A stretch of 64,000 bases of DNA from Laceyella tengchongensis. GTDB lineage: Bacteria; Bacillota; Bacilli; Thermoactinomycetales; Thermoactinomycetaceae. The translations under genes and the position numbers were made by a program. The stretch lies in the NCBI RefSeq assembly GCF_900182735.1, contig NZ_FXTU01000005.1:186001-250000 (forward strand), written 5' to 3'. Below the pieces are notes generated by a model that saw only the letters and a program-made list of their open reading frames with translations, was not told the origin of the DNA and made no database searches. Below, piece by piece: positions 7,673 to 15,047 of the stretch; position 1 is the first letter of the stretch, and every line of letters begins with the position of its first letter.

Positions 7673-8731
7673 CTAGTTGCCATCGCTCCCGCTGTCTGCC
7701 GTGCCGTCAACGTCACTGTTCCCATTATTCAATTGCCCTTCTTTGGGCTTGTACTCCAATTGCTTTTGCAATAGTTGTCTGATCCGTTGTTTCTCTTCTT
7801 CAGGAATGCGCAACACTGCGCCGGAACCAGGGACTTTATCGTCAAATACTTTTATTTGTATGGTTTCGATGTTCTGTTTCGGAATCCCTTGGTAAATCTT
7901 CACCAGAGCTGGGAAATCGGTGATATCGAAGCTGTATTCGAAGTTTTTGCCAACCGCTTTCGACACTTCGCTAAACTTTGTTACCCCGTCGAAACTGGCC
8001 AGTTTGTCGATCAGTTGGGAGACGACTTCCCGTTGCCGTTCATTGCGCCCCAGATCGCCCCGGGGATCCTCATGCCGTTCCCGCACGTAAGCCAGTGCTT
8101 TTTTTCCATTGAGGGTGTAAGTGTTTCCTGGGTAGAACTTGGCGTAGCCTCCACCGATCATCGCTTGGGTGAATTTGAACTTGGGAGTCACTTGGATGCC
8201 GCCTAATGCATCTACAATGTCTTCGAACCCTTGGAAATTGATGCGTGCGTAGTAGTCAATCGGCACATGAAGCAATTCTTCTAGGGTTTTGCGGACGTTT
8301 TCCACATCGCCCACACCCGATTGGCGACCATAGTAAGCAGCCGCGTTGATTTTCGTTTTTACACCACCGGAGTTGGGGATGGTGATATAGGTGTCGCGCG
8401 GAACGCTTACCACTTTGGCCGTTTTAGTTTTGGGATTGATGGCGGCCAAGATCATGACATCAGCCCGCCAATCATTGGGGCGCGTTGTCCGCTGGTCGGT
8501 TCCGAGCAAAAGCACAGTGAACGGTTCATTTTTGATTTCGACTTCTTTATCGCGCAGGTCGGACTTTTTGAGTTCTTTGCCACTGTTGGCGAAAACGCCC
8601 CAAATTTGCGAACCAAAGTACAGCCCGAATCCCAACACGAGGACAGTGACGATGGAAATGATACGGAATGTCCATTTTTTGCGCCGTTTTTGTTTGACAC
8701 GGTCAATGCGGCTGTCGTTTACTCTTTGCAT
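7673..8731 (-). CDS. LytR-CpsA-Psr family cell wall ligase (copy 3)
   Basis: A 352-residue LCP protein, the most upstream of the three on the minus strand. It has the basic tail (KQKRRKKWTFR), one membrane helix and the domain motifs LLLGTDQRTTRPNDWRADVM, SVPRDTYITIP, FQGFEDIVDALGGI and RNERQREVVSQL. Its C-terminal tail (NNGNSDVDGTADSGSDGN) is Gly/Asp/Ser-rich and probably disordered. The ribosome site before the ATG at 8731 (AGTGGGGA) is weaker than for the other two copies. The sequence is closest to copy 2, pointing to local duplication. Confidence 0.93.
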   Translation of the reverse strand: MQRVNDSRIDRVKQKRRKKWTFRIISIVTVLVLGFGLYFGSQIWGVFANSGKELKKSDLRDKEVEIKNEPFTVLLLGTDQRTTRPNDWRADVMILAAINPKTKTAKVVSVPRDTYITIPNSGGVKTKINAAAYYGRQSGVGDVENVRKTLEELLHVPIDYYARINFQGFEDIVDALGGIQVTPKFKFTQAMIGGGYAKFYPGNTYTLNGKKALAYVRERHEDPRGDLGRNERQREVVSQLIDKLASFDGVTKFSEVSKAVGKNFEYSFDITDFPALVKIYQGIPKQNIETIQIKVFDDKVPGSGAVLRIPEEEKQRIRQLLQKQLEYKPKEGQLNNGNSDVDGTADSGSDGN

Positions 8732-8960
8732 CTTTGAATCCCCACTTGCCGTTTGGTTTTAGTGACCTCTCCTGTCTTTCTTAATAAAAGGATATTTTTC
8801 TTTCTATTTAGAATGTTACTAGACTACAAACAATTAAATTCAAACTGAAAAACAATAATGAAAGCTGTTTACAATTAATTATTCTATCGGATTTATTCGA
8901 CATATTCCACCCAATTTGTGGTGCTGTTTTTGAAAATAATAGGACTTTTTGGTGAGAGCG
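8732..8960. other. Divergent intergenic region lcp3 / subtilase
   Basis: A 229-base A+T-rich gap between two divergently read genes. It must carry both promoters, but I cannot pick out a convincing -35/-10 pair for either, and no hairpin or repeat stands out. Confidence 0.4.
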
Positions 8961-10688
8961 ATGATATTTGTCCGAATGCTTGCGGGATCGATCTTTGCGA
9001 TTGTATTTGTCATGGGCTCTGTGTCATCTGGCGGATCAGAACGGGCGCGGGAGCAGGCAGGTCAGCGAGAGCCGTTGCCGGCGCAAGAACCCGATGCGTT
9101 TCGGCTTTCGTTTCTGGATCAGATCAAAGCGCCGGAGGCATGGCAAGCGTTCATGCGGCGAAGTGGTTCGTTGGGGACGGACCCGTTTGTAGTAGCGGTC
9201 GTGGACACAGGAGTCGACTTGCAGCATCCCCTGTTGCGATCCTATTTGGTACCTGGAGTCAATCTTCGTTTCCCGGATGAACCACCTCACGACCGGATGG
9301 GTCATGGAACGAAAGTGGCAGGAGTAATCGCTTCTGTGTGGGGGGCGGGACAATGGCGAACGCCCATGGGAAAAGGCCGGATCATGCCGGTCAAAGTGAT
9401 GGAAGATGGCAGTGATGGCCAAATGAGCCGCACCATTGCCGGCATCCGAGAGGCGATCTCACGTAAGGCCCGGATTATCGTGTTGGCTCAAGGGAGTTGG
9501 CGTCACCACCCAGCGTTGGCTGAGGCTGTCGCTGAGGCGGAGCAGCAAGGTGTGTTGATCGTAGCGGCGGTGGGCAACGCCAAGTATGATGAACAGGGGC
9601 GCCTGGCATTTGATCACCCGTTGTACTTTCCGGCGGCTTATCCCACCGTGTTGGCGGTAGGAGCTGCCACCCAGGACGGCCGGCATGATCCCACGTCCAA
9701 TTGGGGGCCGGGAATTGACTTGGTCGCGCCGGGGGAAAATATTCGCTTGACACCCGAAGAAAATCCGCTCATGCAGAATGGAACTTCGTTTGCCGCTCCG
9801 CAAGTGGCTGCCGTCGCCGCCTTGGTATGGCAATTGCATCCCGAATACACACCGGCAGATGTGAGGCGACACTTGATGCAGACCGCCCGCCGTACTCCTT
9901 CTTCCGCTTGGCGTTGGGATGAGCAGATGGGCTACGGGCAGGTAGATGCCGCTCAAGCGATTCGCGGGACATTGCATCCGGATCCCTATGAGCCGAATGA
10001 CCGCAAGGATGAAGCTAAGCCCATCGCTAGTGGCTTAGAAGTGTACGGAGTGAGCCGGCGCGGCGATCCGGATATATTTGAGCAACCAATCCATGAAAAA
10101 GGATGGTTGGAACTGCAAGTGTCTGTGCTAGGGCCGGCTTCCGAGTTGTTGCTAGAAGCGTATGATGAGCGGGGGCGCACGCTCAGCCGCAGGCGAATCT
10201 CCCGGCAAGGAGACGTGCGGTTCCCGGTGGGGGCGGGCCATGTACAGATCGGAGTGGAAGGACTGGATAAAAGGGAGGCGCATTATCGCTTGACCAGCCA
10301 AGCTCGCCTCGGTCCCGATGCGATGGAGCCCAATGATGATGCCGACCAAGCAGCGGTAATTTCTGTCAGGCCGGGAATTCAGATCATTGAGGGTACCATG
10401 GATCGGCATAACGACCGGGATTGGTTGGAATTGCGAATCGCCGAGCCAGGTCGACTCACGCTCGAAGTGCGGCCGTTTACTCCGCGGTTTGACCCCGTAT
10501 TGCAACATCCTTTTGCGGGGCGTATGGATGTGCAAGAAGACCAGGGGGACGAAGGGGAGCATGAAGAAATTCGGGTTCGGGTGCGTCCGGGAAGATACCG
10601 GATCTGCATTAGCGATTACGATGGCAATATAGCGGATCGTCCCTACCATGTGGTGATGCGGTACACGCCGCAAAATAAAAAAGGTTGA
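8961..10688 (+). CDS. Secreted subtilisin-like serine protease with C-terminal repeat domains
   Basis: A 575-residue S8 family protease. A signal peptide (ends near VMGSVSSGG) is followed by the catalytic domain: Asp82 in VVDTGVD, His115 in GHGTKVAGV, the oxyanion Asn206 in AAVGN and Ser276 in NGTSFAAP. After the protease come two pre-peptidase C-terminal (PPC)-like modules, each opening with a DPYEPND / DAMEPND motif, of the type found in extracellular proteases. No long pro-domain precedes the catalytic part. ATG 8961 puts the signal peptide at the very N-terminus; in-frame GTG (8952) and TTG (8949) lie just upstream. It stands alone between the LCP genes and metK. Confidence 0.92.
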   Translation: MIFVRMLAGSIFAIVFVMGSVSSGGSERAREQAGQREPLPAQEPDAFRLSFLDQIKAPEAWQAFMRRSGSLGTDPFVVAVVDTGVDLQHPLLRSYLVPGVNLRFPDEPPHDRMGHGTKVAGVIASVWGAGQWRTPMGKGRIMPVKVMEDGSDGQMSRTIAGIREAISRKARIIVLAQGSWRHHPALAEAVAEAEQQGVLIVAAVGNAKYDEQGRLAFDHPLYFPAAYPTVLAVGAATQDGRHDPTSNWGPGIDLVAPGENIRLTPEENPLMQNGTSFAAPQVAAVAALVWQLHPEYTPADVRRHLMQTARRTPSSAWRWDEQMGYGQVDAAQAIRGTLHPDPYEPNDRKDEAKPIASGLEVYGVSRRGDPDIFEQPIHEKGWLELQVSVLGPASELLLEAYDERGRTLSRRRISRQGDVRFPVGAGHVQIGVEGLDKREAHYRLTSQARLGPDAMEPNDDADQAAVISVRPGIQIIEGTMDRHNDRDWLELRIAEPGRLTLEVRPFTPRFDPVLQHPFAGRMDVQEDQGDEGEHEEIRVRVRPGRYRICISDYDGNIADRPYHVVMRYTPQNKKG

Positions 10689-10870
10689 TAGGTCGCTCAA
10701 CCGCAGGCCGTGATGCGCTTGCCCGGCGCCATGGCGAGGGCCTGTGTACACCTTGTGCTGGACGGGGCGACGAGATGCACATAAATGTGTTGTTTTCCCA
10801 TAGATCTTAGTTGTAATTGCGGGGCCTTTAGGTTATTCTATTGATGATGTAGAACTCGTCTCCTTATAAC

Positions 10871-10966
10871 TAGATGAAGATGAAGGCAGAAGACTTGCTC
10901 CACAAAGTCTCGAGGATGTTATTAAAAGGAGAACATAGCACCTTTCCTCGATGGAAAGGGTTTTTT
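10871..10966 (+). ncRNA. Attenuator-like 5' leader of metK
   Basis: A leader with mutually exclusive helices. AGACTT (10891) pairs with AAGTCT (10905). TCGAGGA (10910-10916) and ATGTT pair with AACAT and TCCTCGA (10945-10951). That second arm overlaps the left arm of a terminator, CCTTTCC (10941-10947) with GGAAAGG (10953-10959), followed by six T. The S-box consensus is absent, so this is not SAM-I, and I do not recognise another known class. Control of SAM synthetase by premature termination is a reasonable inference; the signal is unknown. Confidence 0.5.
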
Positions 10967-10999
10967 ATTTGCGACTGATTGCGCGAAGGGGGAAAACCA

Positions 11000-12205
11000 A
11001 TGGCAGAGAAAAAACGCAGCATATTCACTTCCGAGTCGGTAACCGTAGGTCATCCGGATAAAATCTGTGACCAAATCTCCGACTCCATTCTGGATGCGAT
11101 TCTAGAAAAAGACCCAAATGCCCGCGTGGCATGCGAAACATCCGTGACCACCGGTTTGGTGCTGGTAGCGGGTGAAATCTCCACATCTTGCTATGTGGAC
11201 ATTCCAAAGCTGGTTCGTCAAACGATCCGCGATATCGGTTACACCCGTGCCAAATTCGGATTTGACGCTGATACTTGCGCGGTGCTGACCTCGATTGACG
11301 AGCAATCCCCTGACATTGCGCAAGGGGTGGACCGAGCGTTGGAAAAACGCGAAGGGTCCATGACCGAAGACGAAATCGAAGCGATTGGTGCCGGTGACCA
11401 AGGTCTTATGTTTGGTTTCGCCTGCAATGAAACGGACGAACTGATGCCGTTGCCGATCTCTTTGGCACATAAATTAGCTCGCCGCCTGCATGAAGTCCGT
11501 GTGAACGGCACCCTGCCGTACCTGCGCCCGGACGGAAAAACCCAAGTGTCGGTGGAGTATGAAGATGACAAGCCAGTGCGCATTGATACGGTTGTGGTAT
11601 CAACACAACATGCGGAAGAAATCAGCTTGAATCAAATCAAACAAGATATCCAAACCCATGTGATCAATCCAATCGTGCCGGCGGAAATGATGGATGAAGC
11701 GACTAAATTCTTCATCAACCCCACCGGTCGGTTTGTTATCGGTGGGCCGCAAGGGGATGCTGGCTTGACAGGCCGCAAGATCATCGTTGACACATATGGT
11801 GGATACGCTCGCCACGGCGGTGGGGCCTTCTCCGGAAAAGACCCGACCAAAGTGGACCGTTCCGGCGCGTATGCAGCGCGTTACGTCGCCAAAAACATCG
11901 TGGCTGCCGGTTTGGCTGATAAGTGCGAAGTGCAATTGGCTTACGCGATTGGCGTTGCCCGCCCTGTTTCTATCCGTGTTGAAACCTTTGGCACAGGAAA
12001 ACTGAGCGAAGAGGTATTGGTGGAACTGGTGAAAAAGCACTTTGATCTGCGTCCAGCTGGAATTATTCGTCAACTGGATTTGCGCCGTCCAATCTATCGC
12101 CAAACGGCTGCTTACGGTCATTTTGGCCGCACCGATGTGGAACTGCCATGGGAGAAAACGGATAAAGCGGAAGCGTTGAAAGCAGACGCCGCAGCTGTGC
12201 TGTAA
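11000..12205 (+). CDS. metK: S-adenosylmethionine synthetase
   Basis: A 401-residue MetK that makes SAM from methionine and ATP in the cytoplasm. Key motifs are SESVTVGHPDKICDQISD (ATP site), GAGDQGLMFGFACNET, FVIGGPQGDAGLTGRKIIVD and GGGAFSGKDPTKVDRS (metal and ATP binding), and the C-terminal AAYGHFGR. The length matches the family. I chose ATG 11000 with AAGGGGG upstream; the in-frame TTG at 10979 lies in the leader terminator region. It is a single-gene unit closed by the terminator at 12213. Together with the S-box metNIQ operon it covers methionine import and activation. Confidence 0.97.
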   Translation: MAEKKRSIFTSESVTVGHPDKICDQISDSILDAILEKDPNARVACETSVTTGLVLVAGEISTSCYVDIPKLVRQTIRDIGYTRAKFGFDADTCAVLTSIDEQSPDIAQGVDRALEKREGSMTEDEIEAIGAGDQGLMFGFACNETDELMPLPISLAHKLARRLHEVRVNGTLPYLRPDGKTQVSVEYEDDKPVRIDTVVVSTQHAEEISLNQIKQDIQTHVINPIVPAEMMDEATKFFINPTGRFVIGGPQGDAGLTGRKIIVDTYGGYARHGGGAFSGKDPTKVDRSGAYAARYVAKNIVAAGLADKCEVQLAYAIGVARPVSIRVETFGTGKLSEEVLVELVKKHFDLRPAGIIRQLDLRRPIYRQTAAYGHFGRTDVELPWEKTDKAEALKADAAAVL

Positions 12206-12212
12206 GGCGAAT

Positions 12213-12250
12213 CGAAAAGCCCAATGTCATTTTGACATTGGGCTTTTTCG
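12213..12250. terminator. Bidirectional terminator between metK and ykuE
   Basis: CGAAAAGCCCAATGTCA pairs perfectly with TGACATTGGGCTTTTTCG around a short loop. A- and T-runs flank both sides, so it can end metK on the plus strand and the convergent phosphoesterase gene on the minus strand. Confidence 0.9.
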
Positions 12251-12259
12251 TTTGCTTTA

Positions 12260-13141
12260 TTATCCCCTTTTTAATTCAAGCACGGTGATCTCCGGCCGGC
12301 ACAAGAACCGCAAGGGGAGGATGGTGGTACCGATTCCGCGGTTGGTGTACAAGGCAAACCGCTCATTAAGCCGGTAGAGACCAGCCGGGTAACGTCGGCC
12401 TCCAGGAGGAGTGATCGGCGCACCCAAAAAAGGCAAACGGATTTGCCCGCCATGGCTATGTCCGGACAATTGCAAATCGATGGGAGCTGTGCGATGGGTT
12501 GTTGCTGTGTCGGGCTCATGGGCCAAGAGGAGGTGGAAGGCATGGGGGTCATTCGGCAACTGGGCCAGCACTGCTTCCAAGTCGGGTTGTCCTTCCATAT
12601 GGTCATCCAATCCGGACAGGTAGAGGGTGTCCGAGCCTTTGACCAGTGGGTAGACTTGATTGATCAACACATGAAAGCCACCATCGGTAAGGGTTTGTTT
12701 GACCAACGCCACGTCCCCAAAGTAATCATGGTTTCCCAGTACGGCAAACTTGCCGAGCGGCGGGTTGCATTGTTGAAGTCGGCGGGCGATGCTCTTGGCT
12801 TCCGTGTTTGACAGCCGATTGTCGATCAGATCGCCAGTGAAACAGAGCAGATCTGGCTTAAGTGCCTCTACACGCCCGATGATGGCGTCCAACTGGGAGA
12901 GGTCGAAGTGGTGACCAAAATGCAGGTCGCTGATGTGCGCAATCTGCATACCGTCAAATGAGGTGGGCAGGCGCGGCGAGCGAAGAGTGAGGCGGGTTGT
13001 TTCCAGCCAGCTCACTTCAATGATGCCAGCATAAAGCGGCGCGCCGAGGCAGAGAGCGCCAAGGGCAAGGGACAGCTTGAGAAATCTCCGTCGGTGAATG
13101 CGCGGCTCAGCAGAAACAGTATGTACTTGATGAGAGGTCAT
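12260..13141 (-). CDS. ykuE: Tat-exported metallophosphoesterase, YkuE type
   Basis: A 293-residue calcineurin-like phosphoesterase. The metal-ligand motifs are complete: SDLHFGHH, GDLIDNR, GNHDY, LLAHEPD and GHSHGGQ. The N-terminus carries a twin-arginine signal (HRRRFLKLSLALGALCLGA), so the folded metalloenzyme is exported by the Tat pathway and acts at the cell wall. B. subtilis YkuE is a known Tat substrate with the same architecture; the name rests on that similarity. The ATG at 13141 follows AGGAGTG. Its natural substrate is unknown. Confidence 0.88.
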   Translation of the reverse strand: MTSHQVHTVSAEPRIHRRRFLKLSLALGALCLGAPLYAGIIEVSWLETTRLTLRSPRLPTSFDGMQIAHISDLHFGHHFDLSQLDAIIGRVEALKPDLLCFTGDLIDNRLSNTEAKSIARRLQQCNPPLGKFAVLGNHDYFGDVALVKQTLTDGGFHVLINQVYPLVKGSDTLYLSGLDDHMEGQPDLEAVLAQLPNDPHAFHLLLAHEPDTATTHRTAPIDLQLSGHSHGGQIRLPFLGAPITPPGGRRYPAGLYRLNERFALYTNRGIGTTILPLRFLCRPEITVLELKRG

Positions 13142-13612
13142 GGGGATTCACTCCTGTCTGCATAAGTGGTTTCAATTTTTGAGTCTGGTTGGAAAATTTT
13201 GTTTTTTGGCGAAGGGTGCATGAAGATGAATAAATGAGGGAAAGGTTTAGACGGGTGATTTTGTCAGTAAGGGTTGACGATTGCTCGCCATTTCAGAATA
13301 ATTACATCTAGGCTAAAAGTATAACATGGCGCTGAAAAATGCAATCGGTGAAAAGCCCGTGATGACACCTATGGTAGCTTTGACGTCGAATGCATGTCGC
13401 AGTTGCCAGCGTCCAGCTGTTTTTTTTGTAAAAACAACAGGGTGCTGGCAGAAAGGCCGAATTTCCATTTGTATAGTGAAAGCAAGAGGAAGCTGTTATA
13501 TCCACTATTTCCTTTGTTTGTGGTTGATCAGGGTTTCTTTGCAGTTTCTAGTTTCATCTTTTCATGATAAAATTTAAATAAGAGCGAATATTATGAGAAG
13601 GGAGTGAGCCCT
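13142..13612. other. 471-base gap between ykuE and degU
   Basis: No convincing gene is present. The notable feature is a long hairpin at 13404-13450: TGCCAGC at the outside pairs with GCTGGCA, and CTGTT-T-run pairs with A-run-AACAG inside. GTATAATGTT-like sequence on the minus strand near 13318-13325 may be the ykuE promoter. Confidence 0.4.
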
Positions 13613-14356
13613 TTGCAAGAGAGGAAGCCACAGACTGGACATGGCAACGGGAATCGCCCCGAGACAGAACTGTCATTGCCGATCCGCGTATTCATTGCCG
13701 ATGCGGATACGGAGTACCGCCAAGCATTGAAGCAAGCGGTGGAAAATGAGAAAGACATGGTGTTGGTTGGGGAATGCATGGATGGCTACGATGTCCCCTT
13801 GATCTGTGGAACCACGGCACCCCATCTCGTGGTGTTGGATTTGCATTTGCCCCGCGTTGACGGGGTGGAAACGACGTACCGTCTGAGTCAAATGGCTCCT
13901 CACACAAAAGTCCTTATCTTGTCTGAACGCGCTGACCCGTATGCGCTAGAAACGATTCGCTCTGGGGCGTCAGGATATCTATTGAAGGATCTAAAGATGG
14001 CTTCCTTGATTGAAGCGATTCGCGTTATCGCTCATGGAGGCGTTTACATCCATCCGATCATGATGGGACGGTTAGTGAATGAGCTACGTCGCCTTAGCCG
14101 GATGGAGGGAGCGATGTATTATCACTACGCTTCGCTTCCTCCACTCTCATGGCAAGAAGTGTTGACATATAGGGAAATGGAAGTTTTGAGGTTGATGTCA
14201 CAGGGAAAAAATAATCGAGCGATCAGTGAACATTTGTATATCAGTGAAAAAACAGTAAAAAACCATGTCAGCAACATCCTTTACAAATTAAACGTCCAGG
14301 ATCGCACACAAGCTGTGTTGCTTGCGTTGAAGTATGGATGGGTACAACTGATTTAG
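13613..14356 (+). CDS. degU: NarL/FixJ-family response regulator, DegU-like
   Basis: A 247-residue two-domain regulator. The receiver domain has the phospho-acceptor Asp in VVLDLHLPRVDG, the switch Ser in LILSERAD and the Lys in GYLLKDL. The C-terminal LuxR-type helix-turn-helix reads TYREMEVLRLMSQGKNNRAI then YISEKTVKNHVSNILYKL. One of the two usual acidic residues of the Mg pocket is replaced (IADAD instead of ADDH-like). I chose TTG 13613, 8 bases after GGGAG; GTG 13604 lies inside the ribosome site. The position before comFA and near yvyE matches degU in B. subtilis, but degS, its kinase, is not here. The name is by synteny and family; targets may differ. Confidence 0.75.
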   Translation: MQERKPQTGHGNGNRPETELSLPIRVFIADADTEYRQALKQAVENEKDMVLVGECMDGYDVPLICGTTAPHLVVLDLHLPRVDGVETTYRLSQMAPHTKVLILSERADPYALETIRSGASGYLLKDLKMASLIEAIRVIAHGGVYIHPIMMGRLVNELRRLSRMEGAMYYHYASLPPLSWQEVLTYREMEVLRLMSQGKNNRAISEHLYISEKTVKNHVSNILYKLNVQDRTQAVLLALKYGWVQLI

Positions 14357-14426
14357 CCTAGTCGTAGGTATGCACACAAACCCTGCCTTTCTCGCATAGA
14401 ATGATCAGAAGAGGAGGGGCGATGTG

Positions 14427-14858
14427 ATGGAACATTGGGTTCTATGGAGTGCAGCCCTTTGTTTCGCTGTCATTTTTTTGGTCAAAACGATTCCCAACTT
14501 TTATGGAAACACTTATCATAACAAGGCTGTCCATCTTGTGCTCATCACGGAAAACAGCCAGCAAGCGGTTGAATGGATGATCCGGTCATATCATGGTTGG
14601 AAGGATGCCAAAGGCAAACCGGGCAAGATCACTTGCATCGACACGGGCTCCACAGATGACACCAAGGCGATCCTCGAACGGTTGATACATCGCTTTCCCC
14701 ATCTGGAAGTTTTGCACATAGACGAGGAGCACCAGACAGATGAGGCCATTTCAAAGTGGTTGCAGGCACAGGAACAGGGCAAGGAAAAGCTGGTGGTACT
14801 TGATTTGCGCAAAATGGAAGCCAATGGTGACAATGAATCGGAACGGCATTTGGCGTGA
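14427..14858 (+). CDS. Membrane-anchored protein with a GT2-like segment, unknown function
   Basis: A 143-residue protein I do not recognise as a named family. It opens with one membrane helix (VLWSAALCFAVIFLV), then a soluble part containing ITCIDTGSTDDTKAILERL. This resembles the DDGSxDxT nucleotide-sugar loop at the start of family 2 glycosyltransferases. The rest of a GT2 catalytic domain (acceptor DxD and QxxRW regions) is missing, so it is either a reduced, non-catalytic fold or a remnant. The ATG at 14427 follows GAGGAGGGG. It lies between degU and comFA, where B. subtilis has yviA, but shows no similarity to DegV proteins. Confidence 0.6.
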   Translation: MEHWVLWSAALCFAVIFLVKTIPNFYGNTYHNKAVHLVLITENSQQAVEWMIRSYHGWKDAKGKPGKITCIDTGSTDDTKAILERLIHRFPHLEVLHIDEEHQTDEAISKWLQAQEQGKEKLVVLDLRKMEANGDNESERHLA

Positions 14859-14952
14859 AGCATGACGGCAGCTTTGCCAAAGCGATGGTTGGTATAAAGG
14901 GCAAGAGACGGGAGATTTGATTCATTTTTCGGGTCATATGGATGACCTGCGC

Positions 14953-14976
14953 ACAGGCCGATACGGCCTGTTTTTT
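14953..14976 (+). terminator. Terminator before comFA
   Basis: ACAGGCCG, loop ATA, CGGCCTGT, then TTTTTT. It ends the degU-side transcript about 70 bases before comFA. Confidence 0.85.
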
Positions 14977-15047
14977 AATGCGCAAAAAAGGAAATGGCCC
15001 GTTTTTTGCAAAATAATGTAAAATTATGCCAATCAAAGGAGGTTCTG

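Noticed and set aside
10800..10980. S-box riboswitch before metK
   Set aside because: None of the S-box conserved blocks found at 1686-1792 are present here; only an attenuator-like set of hairpins is seen.
13326..13577. 83-codon frame between ykuE and degU
   Set aside because: It runs through the long hairpin at 13404-13450, has no ribosome site and shows no protein-like pattern.
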